DNA of 7,819 bases from Desulfacyla sp964522045 (GCA_964522045.1 CAZFSF010000128.1:1-7819); one strand, 5' to 3'; positions 1-6,663 are shown, counted from the first letter of the stretch. Notes: a model not told the origin generated them from the letters alone. Made by a program: numbers and translations.

Positions 1-9
1 GTCAGGCTC

Positions 10-56
10 AAATTTTAATCCTCGAAATACTCAATGTATTCCTGCGGTTAAAATTT
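10..56. repeat. Nested inverted repeat (hairpin / REP-like)
   Basis: The outer arms are AAATTTTAA (10-18) and its exact reverse complement TTAAAATTT (48-56). Inside them lies a second small hairpin, AATAC (26-30) and GTATT (36-40), around a 5-nt loop. The structure is seen directly. It could be a dispersed palindromic repeat unit or the end of a transcript that enters from the left. No poly-T tail follows, so a classical terminator is less likely. Confidence 0.5.
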
Positions 57-81
57 TCCCCTTCCCTTCCGGGGCGTAGGC

Positions 82-96
82 CCTCCAGGCCGGAGG
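82..96. repeat. Short GC-rich hairpin
   Basis: CCTCC (82-86) and GGAGG (92-96) are perfect complements around a 5-nt loop. They lie just after the nested AT-rich repeat, and the two may form one composite intergenic structure. No U-tract follows. Confidence 0.35.
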
Positions 97-165
97 CTTG
101 ATCTGAGCAAAAAATCCTAGTTTTCGTTTGGACACGAGTTAGATTGGCTGTAGGCGATTGATTAC

Positions 166-195
166 TTGACAGGATAAAATATATTCAGATATATG
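166..195 (+). promoter_or_regulatory. Candidate sigma-70 promoter for the acyl-CoA operon
   Basis: A perfect -35 hexamer TTGACA (166-171) is followed after 18 bp by TATATG (190-195), a fair -10 element in an AT-rich stretch. It would give a 5' leader of about 210 nt before the crotonase start. The -35 match is strong. The -10 match and spacing are only moderate, so the assignment is tentative. Confidence 0.35.
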
Positions 196-414
196 AACAG
201 ACATCAGGTAGCTGAATAGCCCTTATGTTTCCCTCCACCTCCAGCTCTTAGAGTACCTCTCTGACAGGATGGAAAGGCTTTGTTTGCAGGAATGCCTGTT
301 GCGATCAAATCGGCTACCTGGTCAGAGCTATCCTAACTTAATATAAAAGAATATGCCAACAGGTTGAGGTTTTAGAGAACTCGCATTTTCCAAACAGCAA
401 AGAGGAGAAGTTCC

Positions 415-1215
415 ATGGAGTTCAGCACAATAAGGTTTGAAGAGCCGGAACCGGGTATCGGCCTTATCACACTCAATCGTCCCGATCGCCTGAATGCAAT
501 AAATATGGATATGCTCGATGATCTGCACTCTCTGTTTTACCAGCTTCGTACCATGGAGGGTGTACGAGTACTTATCATAACAGGTGCGGGACGCGGGTTC
601 TGTTCGGGCGCGGACCTGAAGGATTCACGGGTCCGAAAAGAGACTGCCGCCCTGTTTTCAAATACGGCCCTCCACCTGGTCGCCGTCCAGAAAAAATACG
701 CGGACAGGATACTTGAAATGCGGCGAATCCCACAGCCCATAATAGCAGCGGTCAACGGCCCTGCAGCCGGGGGCGGCATGTGCATTGCCCTTGCCTCAGA
801 CGTCATCATCGCCGGCACTGGCGCTACATTTACCCCCTCCTTTATCAACATCGGTCTTTCCGGCGGGGAACTGGGCACATCCTATTTTCTCCCCCGCGCC
901 GTGGGAATACACCGCGCCGCGGAGATCCTTTTTACGGGCCGAACCGTTGACGCAGCCGAAGCGGAGAAAATAGGCCTCATAAGCCATCTGGTAGATGAGG
1001 ATGAACTGATGAAGACCGCCATGGAAACGGCACGTCTTATGTTGGGCAAGAGTCCTTTCGGACTGCGTTTTACAAAAGAGGCCCTCTACCAGAACCTGAA
1101 TGCCCCCTCACTTGAGGCAGCCATTGAACTGGAGAACCGCAACCAGAGTATATGTTGCACTACTCCCGATTTTTTTAAGGCAGTGGAGGCCTTCAGCAAG
1201 GGCAAAAAAAAGTAG
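415..1215 (+). CDS. Enoyl-CoA hydratase/isomerase family protein (crotonase fold)
   Basis: This 266-residue cytoplasmic protein is of normal length for the crotonase superfamily, which acts on acyl-CoA thioesters. Seen in the sequence: an N-terminal LITLNRPDRLNAI strand-turn (18-29), the first oxyanion-hole segment GFCSGADL (61-68), and the second oxyanion-hole loop NGPAAGGG (114-121). These are followed by GLSGGELGTSYFLPRAVG and a C-terminal helical region ending in lysines. The two glutamates of classical enoyl-CoA hydratase are not conserved: their positions hold Cys123 and Phe143. An acidic residue, Glu152 in GGELG, aligns with the aspartate of dienoyl-CoA isomerase-type members, so isomerase or another crotonase chemistry is as likely as hydration. 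The ATG start has a good GAGGAG ribosome site 7 bases upstream. It is the first gene of a four-gene co-directional run. Family assignment is firm; the reaction is unknown. Confidence 0.93.
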   Translation: MEFSTIRFEEPEPGIGLITLNRPDRLNAINMDMLDDLHSLFYQLRTMEGVRVLIITGAGRGFCSGADLKDSRVRKETAALFSNTALHLVAVQKKYADRILEMRRIPQPIIAAVNGPAAGGGMCIALASDVIIAGTGATFTPSFINIGLSGGELGTSYFLPRAVGIHRAAEILFTGRTVDAAEAEKIGLISHLVDEDELMKTAMETARLMLGKSPFGLRFTKEALYQNLNAPSLEAAIELENRNQSICCTTPDFFKAVEAFSKGKKK

Positions 1216-1284
1216 CGGGGCATATTTTCACGGACTCTATATCACCTGTATCAGGCATCAGAGAGTTTTCGATCCAATTCCTCG

Positions 1285-1300
1285 GGAGGAGAATAAATTG
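1285..1300 (+). promoter_or_regulatory. Ribosome binding site deciding a TTG start
   Basis: GGAGGAG at 1285-1291 stands 6 bases before TTG at 1298-1300. No ATG or GTG in this frame has comparable support, and the reading frame up to 1215 is already used by the crotonase gene. This fixes the start of the DinB-like protein. Confidence 0.75.
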
Positions 1301-2086
1301 AAAGAGATCTGCCGCGATTTGCATAACGAGCAAGAAACCCTGGACGCTATCGTCTCTAAGCTTAGTGAAGAACAATGGGACCTCATCACACCATTTATCG
1401 GCTGGTCCATCAAGTATGAAATCGCTCACGTAGCCTATTGGGACATGACGGCCAAACTGGCTGCCTCGGATGAATCGGCTTTCAAAAAACTCATCGGAAG
1501 CATGTTTGTCTCGGAAGAGGCCTATATGGAATCCCAGCGGGAGCTTCGAGAAGCTACACCTGCCTATGTCATGGAATACTGGCGTAGGGAAAGGAAGGCC
1601 CTGGTCGATGGCCTGGCCGCAAAAGGTCCCAAGGACCGCATCCCCTGGGTCGGTCCCACTATGAGCGCTCGATCCAAAGCCACGGCCCGCATTATGGAAA
1701 CCTGGGCCCACGGACAGGACGTGGTGGACACCCTGGGCATTGAACGGGAGCCCACTGACCGGCTCAGGCACGTGGCCCACATCGGTGTGACGACCTTTGG
1801 CTGGAGCCACGTCAGCCGGGGTCTGAAAGTGCCCGATGTGGCCGTGCGTCTGGAACTGATCGGGCCGTCAGGCGATCTGTGGACCTGGGGATCGGAAGAC
1901 ACCTCAGATAGCATTAAGGGTCAGGCCGAAGACTTCTGTCTGGTTGTGGTTCAGCGTCGACACGTTGACGACACCCGGCTTGAAGTGAAGGGCGATGTGG
2001 CCCGGAACTGGATGCTGATCGCCCAGGCCTTTGCCGGCCCTCCTGTAAACGGACCCAAGCCCGGGGAGAGGGTCACCATTAAGTGA
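1298..2086 (+). CDS. DinB / maleylpyruvate isomerase-like protein (TIGR03084-type)
   Basis: I place the start at TTG 1298. A strong GGAGGAG site (1285-1291) lies 6 bases before it, and the open frame upstream only overlaps the crotonase gene. This gives 262 residues. The N-terminal half is a helical bundle of the DinB/mycothiol-dependent maleylpyruvate isomerase type, with His44 in YEIAHVAYWD and the METWAHGQDVVD segment (His138, Asp141) as probable metal ligands. The C-terminal half is more beta-rich (about 180-262). The whole resembles the uncharacterised TIGR03084 family, known chiefly from actinobacteria, which gives no secure substrate. It may be a metal-dependent, thiol-using enzyme or a binding protein for the acyl-CoA pathway encoded around it. 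The stop codon overlaps the start of the next gene, which supports translational coupling. Confidence 0.82.
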   Translation: MKEICRDLHNEQETLDAIVSKLSEEQWDLITPFIGWSIKYEIAHVAYWDMTAKLAASDESAFKKLIGSMFVSEEAYMESQRELREATPAYVMEYWRRERKALVDGLAAKGPKDRIPWVGPTMSARSKATARIMETWAHGQDVVDTLGIEREPTDRLRHVAHIGVTTFGWSHVSRGLKVPDVAVRLELIGPSGDLWTWGSEDTSDSIKGQAEDFCLVVVQRRHVDDTRLEVKGDVARNWMLIAQAFAGPPVNGPKPGERVTIK

Positions 2087-2616
2087 AGCTCTCCGAAAAA
2101 CGCTTGGAATTTCCCATGGATGATATTGAAAAGGCCCTTCTAAAAGATCTTCCTGATGCTAAAAAACTCAATACCCTGCTCAGACTGAGTGATGTAAAAG
2201 AATTCTATTGGGACACGGAAAACTATGTCCGTTTAGCCATCCTTGAAGAACGCTGTGTAGTCATCAAAAATCGCTCCGACCTGAAGGGTATAATGATCAT
2301 GGAAAACCGGGCTCCGCAAGAAGACTACGCTCACCCTTCTTTGGCCATAGGATCGTTGGCCGTCCATCCGAAATACAGGAATGAAAGGCTTGGGATCAAA
2401 CTGGTTGAGTATGCCAAAGAGCTTGCTTTTAACAAAAACTTGAGACTCTACACCGAGTCCTTTTTCGAATACAAAAAAATCAGTTTTTACCAGAGGCTTG
2501 GGTTCACCATGGGCGCCCCCCGGTTATATAATGGAAAACCCTACCACGTGTTCTTCTTGGACCCCCGGAATATCCCCCCATTTCCAAAATCAAAGACAAA
2601 TATAACAGGAGCATAA
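2083..2616 (+). CDS. GNAT family N-acetyltransferase
   Basis: This 177-residue protein fits the GNAT fold, which transfers an acyl group from acyl-CoA to an amine. The acetyl-CoA-binding motif A is visible as LAVHPKYRNERLGIKL (92-107). The usual first glycine of the R-x-x-G-x-G loop is Arg102, while the second (Gly104) is kept. The segment SFYQRLGF (134-141) is the typical GNAT motif B end. The preferred start is GTG 2083, overlapping the preceding TGA, with a purine-rich GGGGAGAGGG 10 bases upstream. ATG 2116 is a possible alternative but lacks a good ribosome site. It is in an operon with the flanking genes, 1 base before the next start. The acceptor is unknown; regulation of the pathway by protein acylation is possible but is only inference. 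Confidence 0.85.
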   Translation: MKLSEKRLEFPMDDIEKALLKDLPDAKKLNTLLRLSDVKEFYWDTENYVRLAILEERCVVIKNRSDLKGIMIMENRAPQEDYAHPSLAIGSLAVHPKYRNERLGIKLVEYAKELAFNKNLRLYTESFFEYKKISFYQRLGFTMGAPRLYNGKPYHVFFLDPRNIPPFPKSKTNITGA

Positions 2617-2617
2617 C

Positions 2618-3109
2618 ATGCCAGGCCATGTTCAGATAGAAGTAAATGAGAAAGGTAAAACGGTTTATCGTTTAACTTCTCACCGAAGGACCATTACGGA
2701 AACCGACATCGTAAATTTTGTAAATCTCATCGGCCTTCATGAGCCGCCCTTTATTGACATGGAGTGGGTGAAAAATGAGCTGCCCGCAACACACAATAGG
2801 AGATTTGCGCCGGCCCCCTTTTTGATATCCCTGGGAATGGGACTGGTCGCCACCTCAATTGTAGAGATTGTTGAGGCAATCACTAAAAAGGAAAACCTGG
2901 GGCCCTTTCATGGAATGGTTGGCCTTGAAGCGGTTGTAAAAAATCCGGCCTATCCCGGTGATACCTTGAACGTGGACCTTGAAGCCGCTGTTGATCGAAA
3001 AACAAAAAACGGGCAGACGCTGGTCGACTTGAAACATGTCCTCAAAAATCAAAGAAACGAGATTGTTGTGATTTTTACGGAAAAAATAATCTTTGAACCA
3101 CCCGAATAG
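2618..3109 (+). CDS. MaoC / FAS1-dehydratase-like hot-dog protein (HadA-like, catalytic residues absent)
   Basis: This is a single hot-dog domain of 163 residues. The N-terminal RRTITETDIVNFVNLIG (23-39) matches the start of MaoC-type (R)-hydratases, and PAYPGDTLNV (110-119) matches the conserved PGD strand. In active members the next segment reads G-D-x-N-P-x-H. Here it is G-L-H-E-P-P-F (39-45), so both the catalytic Asp and His are replaced. This pattern is known in the substrate-binding subunit of heterodimeric dehydratases such as mycobacterial HadA, so a catalytic partner encoded elsewhere is a reasonable inference. A thioesterase-like or binding role is the alternative. The start is ATG 2618 with AGGAG (2607-2611) 6 bases upstream, inside the end of the GNAT gene. 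It is the last gene of the tight operon. Confidence 0.8.
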   Translation: MPGHVQIEVNEKGKTVYRLTSHRRTITETDIVNFVNLIGLHEPPFIDMEWVKNELPATHNRRFAPAPFLISLGMGLVATSIVEIVEAITKKENLGPFHGMVGLEAVVKNPAYPGDTLNVDLEAAVDRKTKNGQTLVDLKHVLKNQRNEIVVIFTEKIIFEPPE

Positions 3110-3365
3110 AGGAAGTTATTTCGTCCTCATCCCTTACCGTATGGTTTCTACGTGGGGGTAATCCAGCAGTTTTTCATCTTTTGCAACGACCGGGGCTACG
3201 ATGGTGATAGCGATCGTAATGATGATGCGGAGCTCCAAGCAGTGCGTTCCCAAGCCCTCCAAGAATGTCCTATGCCAAGAGCTGCCCCCGATTCCTTACA
3301 GGTAAGTCAATCAAAGATGATCCGTTTATAAGTAGCTATTCATTTTGTATAGGAGTTGATTCATA
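3110..3365. other. Intergenic gap between operon and dehydrogenase-like gene
   Basis: These 256 bases have no supported gene. A weak 5-bp hairpin (GAGGA 3109-3113 with TCCTC 3124-3128) follows the hot-dog stop codon but has no T-run. The ribosome site of the next gene is AGGAG (3351-3355). Read-through from the operon into the next gene is possible. Confidence 0.5.
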
Positions 3366-4340
3366 ATGGAAAAATCGCAGTTACGCATTATAGACCGATT
3401 GTTGACTGAAGGTGCACAGACTGTTTCCGATGCAGGAAAACAATTTGATGTATGGAGACAGTCATTTTACCGGCAAACCAAAGACTGGCCTGATCCCGTA
3501 GACAGGGCTGTAATCGGCGGGTTTATCTCGGACTGCGTTGCTTTTGCATTTTCCGCCGGCTATTGTTCGGCCCTGCAATCCCTTGTCCCTGAACTCCCGA
3601 CAGACAAAATCACCAGTTTCTGTGTTACAGAAGAAGGCGGCGCCCATCCTCGGGCCATCAAAACCCGGCTGGCACCTGTGAGTGATGAAAGCAGGGATCA
3701 GGCAAATACTTTAAATGGCGAGAAAAAATATATCACCTGCGCCAATGAAGCGGATCTGATTCTGGCGGCCGCATCAGAGGGGGTCTATGGTGATGGAAGA
3801 AACCGAATCCGGATGGTGAAGGTAGACAGCAGGGCTCCCGGAGTCACCATCACCCCGATGAAAGACATTCACCTGGTGCCGGAAATCAGTCACGGCATGG
3901 TTGCATTTAATAATGTTACTATCCGAAATGCCGATCTGCTCTCCGGCGACGGATACCTTAATTACATCAAGCCATTTCGAACCATTGAAGACCTGTATGT
4001 AACCGCCGCTATTTCAGGGTATCTGTTTCGGATTGCATGTCTATATGACTGGGACCGGGAGATCAAACAAACCATTCTATGCCTGATTGTCACCATCAGA
4101 ACGCTTGCACTTAACGATCCGGGCGCACCGGCGGTTCACATACTCACCGGGGATGTATTGAGCCGGACAAGAGAGCTGATTCAACGCATTGACCCTTACT
4201 GGGAGGCGGTTCATAAGGATACCCGGGATGCGTGGAACAGGGATAAGGCCCTGATGGATATCGCCGGTAAAGCCAGGCTCCGACGCCTTGAAACCGCTTG
4301 GGCTGTTTATCAAAAAAAGATCCGGATGAAGATTTCTTGA
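3366..4340 (+). CDS. Divergent acyl-CoA dehydrogenase-like protein
   Basis: This 324-residue protein is shorter than the usual 380 or so residues of acyl-CoA dehydrogenases, which oxidise acyl-CoA with FAD. The middle beta-domain is recognisable: FCVTEEGGAHP (85-95) stands where the T-E-P-x-x-G-S-D flavin motif is expected, followed by NGEKKYITCANEADLIL (117-133) and FNNVTIRNADLLSGDGY (181-197). The N-terminal helical part is short. The C-terminal helical domain (about 205-324) is very divergent, and I find neither the usual R-x-x-x-x-x-G signature nor a catalytic Glu in a Y-E-G-type motif. It may be an inactive or structural subunit, or a specialised dehydrogenase. The start is ATG 3366 with AGGAG 10 bases upstream. 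It runs in the same direction as the CoA operon and probably shares its pathway. Confidence 0.78.
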   Translation: MEKSQLRIIDRLLTEGAQTVSDAGKQFDVWRQSFYRQTKDWPDPVDRAVIGGFISDCVAFAFSAGYCSALQSLVPELPTDKITSFCVTEEGGAHPRAIKTRLAPVSDESRDQANTLNGEKKYITCANEADLILAAASEGVYGDGRNRIRMVKVDSRAPGVTITPMKDIHLVPEISHGMVAFNNVTIRNADLLSGDGYLNYIKPFRTIEDLYVTAAISGYLFRIACLYDWDREIKQTILCLIVTIRTLALNDPGAPAVHILTGDVLSRTRELIQRIDPYWEAVHKDTRDAWNRDKALMDIAGKARLRRLETAWAVYQKKIRMKIS

Positions 4341-4382
4341 GCTGAAGCTGCCGGGCAAATTCACAGAGGTTTCTTAGCTAAC

Positions 4383-4730
4383 TCAGTCGCCTCCACAATT
4401 CTCTGTGCCCCTTTTTCCTTTATCCTCTTGCTTGCTATGCAATCTCGGAAGACCGACTTTGATACGCAGTTTGTTGCACGCCAGACACCCTGGCTCGAAC
4501 CAACGACAAAGGACTGGCCGTACTTCGTGGTGCTTGCACCTACCGGAATCGAGATCCAACCAGAGACACGGATTGGAATTCCGATAACGAGCACTGTGAG
4601 CGTAGGCGTCAACTTCTTGAAGGAGTTCGTCTGACGCCTTTACCAACTCGTTGGCATCGAAGGGAGGAAGTGAAAAAGCCAAACAACAGATTCCACAGTT
4701 ATCGCATGGATTATTAAAAGGTGTGTTCAT
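4383..4730 (-). CDS. YkgJ-type cysteine-cluster protein (putative Zn/Fe-binding)
   Basis: This 115-residue protein, convergent with the dehydrogenase-like gene (42-bp gap), has the hallmark of the YkgJ/UPF0153 family. Cys9-x-x-Cys12-Gly-x-Cys15-Cys16 lies near the N-terminus, followed by NPCLWLD (53-59), Cys65 with KHHEVRP (66-72), Cys75 in LCRWFEPG, and Cys82 and Cys85. The cysteines are thought to chelate zinc or an iron-sulfur cluster, and no enzymatic role is established for the family. It is of normal length for small family members. The charged C-terminal tail (100-115) is low in complexity. The ribosome site before ATG 4730 is weak (GAGCAG about 11 bases upstream). The neighbours give no clue to its job. 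Confidence 0.85.
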   Translation of the reverse strand: MNTPFNNPCDNCGICCLAFSLPPFDANELVKASDELLQEVDAYAHSARYRNSNPCLWLDLDSGRCKHHEVRPVLCRWFEPGCLACNKLRIKVGLPRLHSKQEDKGKRGTENCGGD

Positions 4731-4999
4731 TTCAATAATCTGCTCATATGTCGTTTCAGAGCGAAACAGTTAACAACAGACCCCATCATTTCTTTCATAT
4801 TTATCATTAGTTAGGGTGGCGACCCCATCTCATAATGGGTGACCCCCATCCACATATTAAATGGTTTCAGAAAGCCGTTTCAGGGAGGTTCATAATTTGC
4901 CTCTGTCCCCTATCTTTCACTGTGCTCCCCAAGCAGTCAAAACCTAATCCGGCCCAGCATTGTATGCATGGAATTCTCGTACGTCCCCCATAATTTCAT
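4731..4999. other. Intergenic region with a small hairpin
   Basis: No coding sequence is supported. CCCAT (4824-4828) and ATGGG (4835-4839) form a short hairpin, and CGACCCCAT (4820-4828) recurs loosely as TGACCCCCAT (4840-4849). Such repeated GACCCC text may be a remnant of an intergenic repeat. Nothing else is evident. Confidence 0.4.
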
Positions 5000-5520
5000 C
5001 TAAAAAAAGAACTGCATATTTGTTACATAATCATTGTACTGAATAATATTAGTTACATTTGTAGCGTGATGGACATCTTTCGCTAAAACGTGAGGCAACG
5101 GTTTTGTATCACTGTAATAATAGATCAACATATTTTGTATCAAGCTAATTTTCTCTTTTTTTAAGTTTTCTTTCGCCAGATCCGGGGGCAATTGAAAAGA
5201 ATAAGTCATTCTTCTCTCGATCTTTTGATTTGGGGGTATATACAAGGCAGAGAGGTTATCGTTTGGATTCAAAGGCTTATATTTTTGTTCGTCTCGGCCA
5301 CTCCTTTTTCCGTTAATCTCTAAAACCCCTGTGGATGAATGTATGAACATATTACTAGCAATGATTGCACCGATATTTTCTATGGAGACAACCGTGGTTA
5401 TTAATATTTTGCCGTTGTCTACGACAATTTCAAGAAACCCTTGCCCCTTGTGGAATGGAACTTGCTTAACGACAAGTAATGGTCTGTTCACGCTGGCAAA
5501 CTGTTTTCTGGTTTCATCTC
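5000..5520 (-). pseudogene. C-terminal part of an IS-interrupted membrane-anchored hypothetical protein
   Basis: This is the 3' portion of a minus-strand gene cut by the IS630-type element. From the insertion point the frame reads RDETRKQFASVNRPLLVV and continues 163 residues from Val (GTG 5491) to the TAG stop at 5000. The fragment is beta-rich and polar, with segments such as GFLEIVVDNG and a Tyr/Asn-rich end finishing in three phenylalanines. I do not recognise a named domain. The stretch around the break matches a common layout: an N-terminal membrane helix, then a charged helix and an x-N-R-P-x-L beta start. In the interrupted state it could be translated only from the internal GTG or as a fusion. 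With the N-terminal part (6740-6915) it makes a 232-residue protein. Confidence 0.75.
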
Positions 5521-5522
5521 TA

Positions 5523-5535
5523 GTGTCATGTCAAG
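5523..5535 (+). repeat. Left terminal inverted repeat of the IS630-type element
   Basis: GTGTCATGTCAAG is the exact reverse complement of 6725-6737. The transposase stop codon (TGA on the minus strand, 5531-5533) lies inside this repeat, so the coding sequence runs into the very end of the element. Confidence 0.93.
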
Positions 5536-6193
5536 TATCAATTGACGGATAGAGGCGTGCTAATTTTATTCTGGCATTGTCTGCAGTAAACTGCCAATTC
5601 ACATTCGATTTATGCTTATTGCGATATTCCTGCCAGGCGGTGGTCTCCCTCCTGACATCTTCTATGTTATCAATCCTTCTGTTCAGGCACTGCCCCGTGA
5701 GCACATTCAATTCTATCTCTGCCATATTCAACCAACTCCCATGCTTCGGAGTAAACACAAAATCAAATCTATCCCAAAGCTGTTTTGCTTGGGCTGGTTG
5801 GAAGGCTTCGTAAAACGACCCAGGAGTATGAGTATTAAGATTGTCCATCACTAATGTTATTTTTTCAGCATCGCTGTAAAGTGTGGCTATGTTCTCAAGA
5901 AAATATGCCCAGTCTGTCTTAGTTTTTCTCTCTGTTATTTTGACAAGTCGCTTCCCAGCCAATGGCTTACTGGCCATGAAAATATTGCATACCCCGTGAC
6001 GTTTGTACTCATAATCATATTTGGCAATCTTCCCTGGCGCCGTAGTAATTGGAATTTTAGTCTCCCCTATTAGCTGTTTGGGGGATTCATCCATGCAGAC
6101 CACCGGAAACCTTGGATTATAGGAACGCTTGTAGACCTCCAAAACCTTTTCCATACAGGCTACAAAATTCCCATCTTGATCTGGTGGAATCAC
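5531..6193 (-). CDS. IS630-family transposase, DDE catalytic domain (second frame)
   Basis: This frame carries the catalytic core that cuts and joins the element ends. The triad is visible: Asp35 in VVCMDESPKQL, Asp117 in LVMDNLNTH, and Glu159 in HGSWLNMAEIEL, numbered from GTG 6193. No good start codon with a ribosome site exists: the frame opens at a GTG that only overlaps the stop of the first frame. Read back across the overlap, it continues as NELKPWRRQGWVIPP, typical IS630 text, up to the A8 run at 6225-6232. It is therefore most likely expressed as a -1 frameshift fusion with the upstream frame, giving 379 residues from ATG 6669 or 377 from ATG 6663, a normal family length. A mutational frameshift is the alternative. 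Confidence 0.9.
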   Translation of the reverse strand: MIPPDQDGNFVACMEKVLEVYKRSYNPRFPVVCMDESPKQLIGETKIPITTAPGKIAKYDYEYKRHGVCNIFMASKPLAGKRLVKITERKTKTDWAYFLENIATLYSDAEKITLVMDNLNTHTPGSFYEAFQPAQAKQLWDRFDFVFTPKHGSWLNMAEIELNVLTGQCLNRRIDNIEDVRRETTAWQEYRNKHKSNVNWQFTADNARIKLARLYPSIDT

Positions 6194-6663
6194 CCATCCT
6201 TGGCGACGCCAAGGCTTAAGTTCGTTTTTTTTAACACTTGACGAATTGTTTCATGAGAAACCTTATCAATATATTCAAGCTCAACAACCTGATCAGCCAA
6301 CAACCGCAAGGACCATTTTGCAAAACCTTCGGGAGGGTCACTGCAACTCAGCGCAATAAGATGGGCTTCAAAATCACCGTCAGCCTTTTTGGCATAAATA
6401 CGACTACCTTTCTTGCCATTTAAGGTAATGTCCATCCCTAATTCGACAAACCGCTTTTTTATACGGTCTATTTTTCTCATGCCGATCTTCAGCACACGGG
6501 AAATTTCTTCGTTTGTCGATCGTTTTCCTTGAAACTCCCCTTCGTCACAACCAAGTAATATCAAGGCATTTATGACCTTCTGTGATTTATGCTTACCCTT
6601 GGAAGTAATTTTTTTTAAAAAATCCCGCTCGTCTTTGGTTAAAGTCACAGTGTATTTCTTCAT
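6190..6663 (-). CDS. IS630-family transposase, helix-turn-helix DNA-binding part (first frame)
   Basis: This is the N-terminal DNA-binding half of the transposase. Counted from the upstream ATG at 6669 it has 159 residues. A helix-turn-helix of winged/Xre-like type spans STNEEISRVLKIGMRKIDRI (51-70), and a second predicted one covers about 119-148. I prefer the start at ATG 6663 (157 residues), because AGGAGG (minus strand, 6672-6677) is 8 bases from it but only 2 from ATG 6669. Translation without frameshifting ends in an 11-residue tail (TNLSLGVAKDG) unrelated to the family. The short product could act as a DNA-binding repressor of transposition. Its own promoter lies at 6695-6723. Confidence 0.88.
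   Translation of the reverse strand: MKKYTVTLTKDERDFLKKITSKGKHKSQKVINALILLGCDEGEFQGKRSTNEEISRVLKIGMRKIDRIKKRFVELGMDITLNGKKGSRIYAKKADGDFEAHLIALSCSDPPEGFAKWSLRLLADQVVELEYIDKVSHETIRQVLKKTNLSLGVAKDG
6225..6232 (-). promoter_or_regulatory. A8 slippery sequence for -1 ribosomal frameshifting
   Basis: On the coding (minus) strand the first frame reads TTA AAA AAA ACG. A simultaneous slip of both tRNAs by -1 on A-AAA-AAA makes the next codons AAC GAA CTT AAG CCT TGG, giving NELKPW, the text expected in IS630 transposases. Exactly one base back restores the family sequence. The site joins the DNA-binding and DDE frames. I did not establish a downstream stimulatory structure. Confidence 0.7.

Larger units (their letters stand above)
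1..414. other. Upstream non-coding region
   Basis: I see no convincing coding sequence in these 414 bases. They hold a nested AT-rich inverted repeat at 10-56, a GC-rich hairpin at 82-96, a candidate sigma-70 promoter at 166-195 and the ribosome binding site of the first gene (GAGGAG, 402-407). The stretch between the promoter and the gene (about 200-400) shows nothing further that I can support. A short minus-strand frame at 328-528 mostly overlaps the crotonase gene in antisense and is not credible. Confidence 0.6.

Noticed and set aside
537..878. 113-residue minus-strand open frame inside the crotonase gene
   Set aside because: Antisense to a clear gene, with proline- and methionine-rich composition typical of a shadow frame.
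1100..1297. Upstream extension of the DinB-like gene from 1100
   Set aside because: It overlaps the C-terminus of the crotonase in another frame, reads as non-family sequence, and a far better ribosome site supports TTG 1298.
1193..1810. 205-residue minus-strand open frame
   Set aside because: It lies fully antisense to the DinB-like gene and shows no recognisable domain or ribosome site. It is a shadow of the opposite strand.
3109..3128. Possible terminator after the hot-dog gene
   Set aside because: Only 5 base pairs with a 10-base loop and no T-run, so it is too weak to call.
4341..4382. Bidirectional terminator between the convergent genes
   Set aside because: I found no stable stem followed by T-runs in the 42-bp gap.
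4361..4634. Short open frames on both strands over the cysteine-cluster gene
   Set aside because: They overlap the well-supported YkgJ-type gene in other frames and lack any domain.
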